This document shows positions 31,354-32,187 of a stretch of 32,187 nucleotides of DNA, in pieces. Made by a program: the position numbers and the translations under genes. The stretch is from Clostridiales bacterium. Lineage in GTDB: Bacteria > Bacillota > Clostridia > Christensenellales > UBA1242. Every line of letters starts with the position of its first letter. Within the stretch, counting starts at the first letter, position 1. Location of the stretch: the NCBI GenBank assembly GCA_015055535.1, contig SVIA01000012.1, positions 1 to 32,187 on the forward strand, read 5' to 3'. The notes beneath the pieces are model-generated. The model was not told where the DNA came from. It did not search any database and saw only the letters and a list, made by a program, of their open reading frames with translations.

Positions 31354-32124
31354 ATGGCAAATAAAGTCGAAATTTGTGGGCTTGATACTAGTAAATTACC
31401 AAAGCTTAAGAATAGTGAAATGGATGAACTAATGCTTAAAATTAAGCAGGGCGATGAAAATGCAAAGGAATTATTTGTTAGAGCAAATTTAAGATTAGTG
31501 TTATCGGTTGTTCACAGATTTGGAATGAGAAAAGAAAGTCCGGACGATTTATTTCAGGTGGGTGTAATAGGTTTAATTAAAGCAATTAATAACTTTGATA
31601 CAACTTTAAATGTGCGTTTTTCTACCTATGCGGTTCCGATGATAATAGGAGAAATTCGAAGATTTTTGCGTGATAACAATGCTGTTAGAGTAAGTAGAAG
31701 CATTCGTGATACAGCTTATCAAATTTTACAAAGTAGAGAAAAACTTACATTATTAAACAATGAAGAGCCTAGTTTAGAAGAAATAGCAAAAGATTTAGAT
31801 TTAAAGGTAAGAGAAGTAGCGTTTGCGTTAGATAGTATAACCGAACCTGTTAGTTTATATGACCCAATTTATGCTGATGGAAATGAAACGGTTAGAGTTA
31901 TGGATCAAATTGGCGATAGTAAAAATAATCAAGATGAATGGGTAGAGAACTTTGCACTAAAAGATGCTTTAAAAAAATTAAATAAAAGAGAAAAACAAAT
32001 TTTACTGCTAAGGTATTATCTTGGTAAAACTCAAATGGAAGTTAGTAACGAAGTTGGAATTAGTCAAGCTCAAGTTAGTAGATTAGAAAAAAATGCTATA
32101 GAAAGCATGAGAAAAAATGTTTAA
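31354..32124 (+). CDS. sigG: Sporulation sigma factor Sigma-G
   Basis: Sigma-G drives late forespore transcription. The 256-residue protein begins MANKVEICGLDTSKLPKLKN, very close to Bacillus SigG. Region 2 follows (NLRLVLSVVHRFGMRKESPD, DLFQVGVIGLIKAINNFD, FSTYAVPMIIGEIRRFLRDN), then region 3 and the region 4 helix-turn-helix (GKTQMEVSNEVGISQAQVSR). No pro-sequence is present, as expected. GGAGG lies five bases before the ATG. The remaining 63 bases of the window after its stop contain no feature I can name. Confidence 0.97.
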   Translation: MANKVEICGLDTSKLPKLKNSEMDELMLKIKQGDENAKELFVRANLRLVLSVVHRFGMRKESPDDLFQVGVIGLIKAINNFDTTLNVRFSTYAVPMIIGEIRRFLRDNNAVRVSRSIRDTAYQILQSREKLTLLNNEEPSLEEIAKDLDLKVREVAFALDSITEPVSLYDPIYADGNETVRVMDQIGDSKNNQDEWVENFALKDALKKLNKREKQILLLRYYLGKTQMEVSNEVGISQAQVSRLEKNAIESMRKNV

Positions 32125-32187
32125 AAGACAGTTTTTTAATAATATTATTTTTAATAGATAAAAACAAGTTAAAATATAACAATATTT

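Overview
The window is 32.2 kb of very AT-rich bacterial chromosome with short intergenic gaps, standard stop codons (mostly TAA, with TGA used as a stop at 6404-6406) and clear Shine-Dalgarno sites at many genes. It carries spoVM, spoIIGA, pro-sigE and sigG, so the host belongs to a spore-forming Firmicutes lineage, probably an uncultured clostridial one with a compact genome. Gene order repeats several Bacillus subtilis blocks: rsgA-rpe-spoVM-rpmB-yloU-yloV, pcrA-ligA-gatCAB, rpoZ-priA-def-fmt and spoIIGA-sigE-sigG. No rRNA, tRNA, CRISPR array or transposase was found.

Layout. 1-5 kb: yraN, rsgA (apparently starting at ATT), rpe, the 26-codon spoVM followed by a 21-codon hydrophobic peptide, rpmB on the minus strand, an Asp23/YloU protein, fakA and rpsU. 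5-10 kb: pnuC, a low-molecular-weight phosphatase overlapping rpiB, a U32-family tRNA hydroxylation protein, a candidate 61-nt RNA, hemW and an unknown gene. 10.2-10.4 kb: a broken XRE repressor gene that still has two perfect operators. 10.5-20.3 kb: pcrA-ligA, then gatC-gatA-gatB-rpoZ-priA. 20.4-24.4 kb: a short LCGST-type gene, an unknown gene leading def-fmt-rlmN, and another unknown gene. 24.46-27.18 kb: a unit bounded by inverted repeats, holding large hairpins and one gene that fuses an amidinohydrolase-like domain to a PLP decarboxylase. 27.4-32.1 kb: spoIIGA-sigE, two unrelated genes, then sigG.

How the genes work together. Translation and its quality control dominate (rsgA, rpmB, rpsU, gatCAB, def, fmt, rlmN, U32), with DNA repair and replication restart (pcrA, ligA, priA), pentose phosphate steps (rpe, rpiB) and mother-cell/forespore control (SpoIIGA processes pro-SigE; SigG acts later in the forespore; SpoVM guides coat assembly).

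Three signals stand out. First, six operon-leading genes have TATAAT exactly six bases before ATG, which predicts leaderless mRNAs next to ordinary Shine-Dalgarno genes. Second, the 2.7-kb inverted-repeat unit looks like an undescribed cassette carrying a possible one-protein arginine-to-polyamine enzyme. Third, the normally tight sigE-sigG pair is split by two unknown genes, and sigG has either a hairpin or a forespore promoter over its ribosome-binding region. All functional calls rest on reading motifs by eye; no database search was run.
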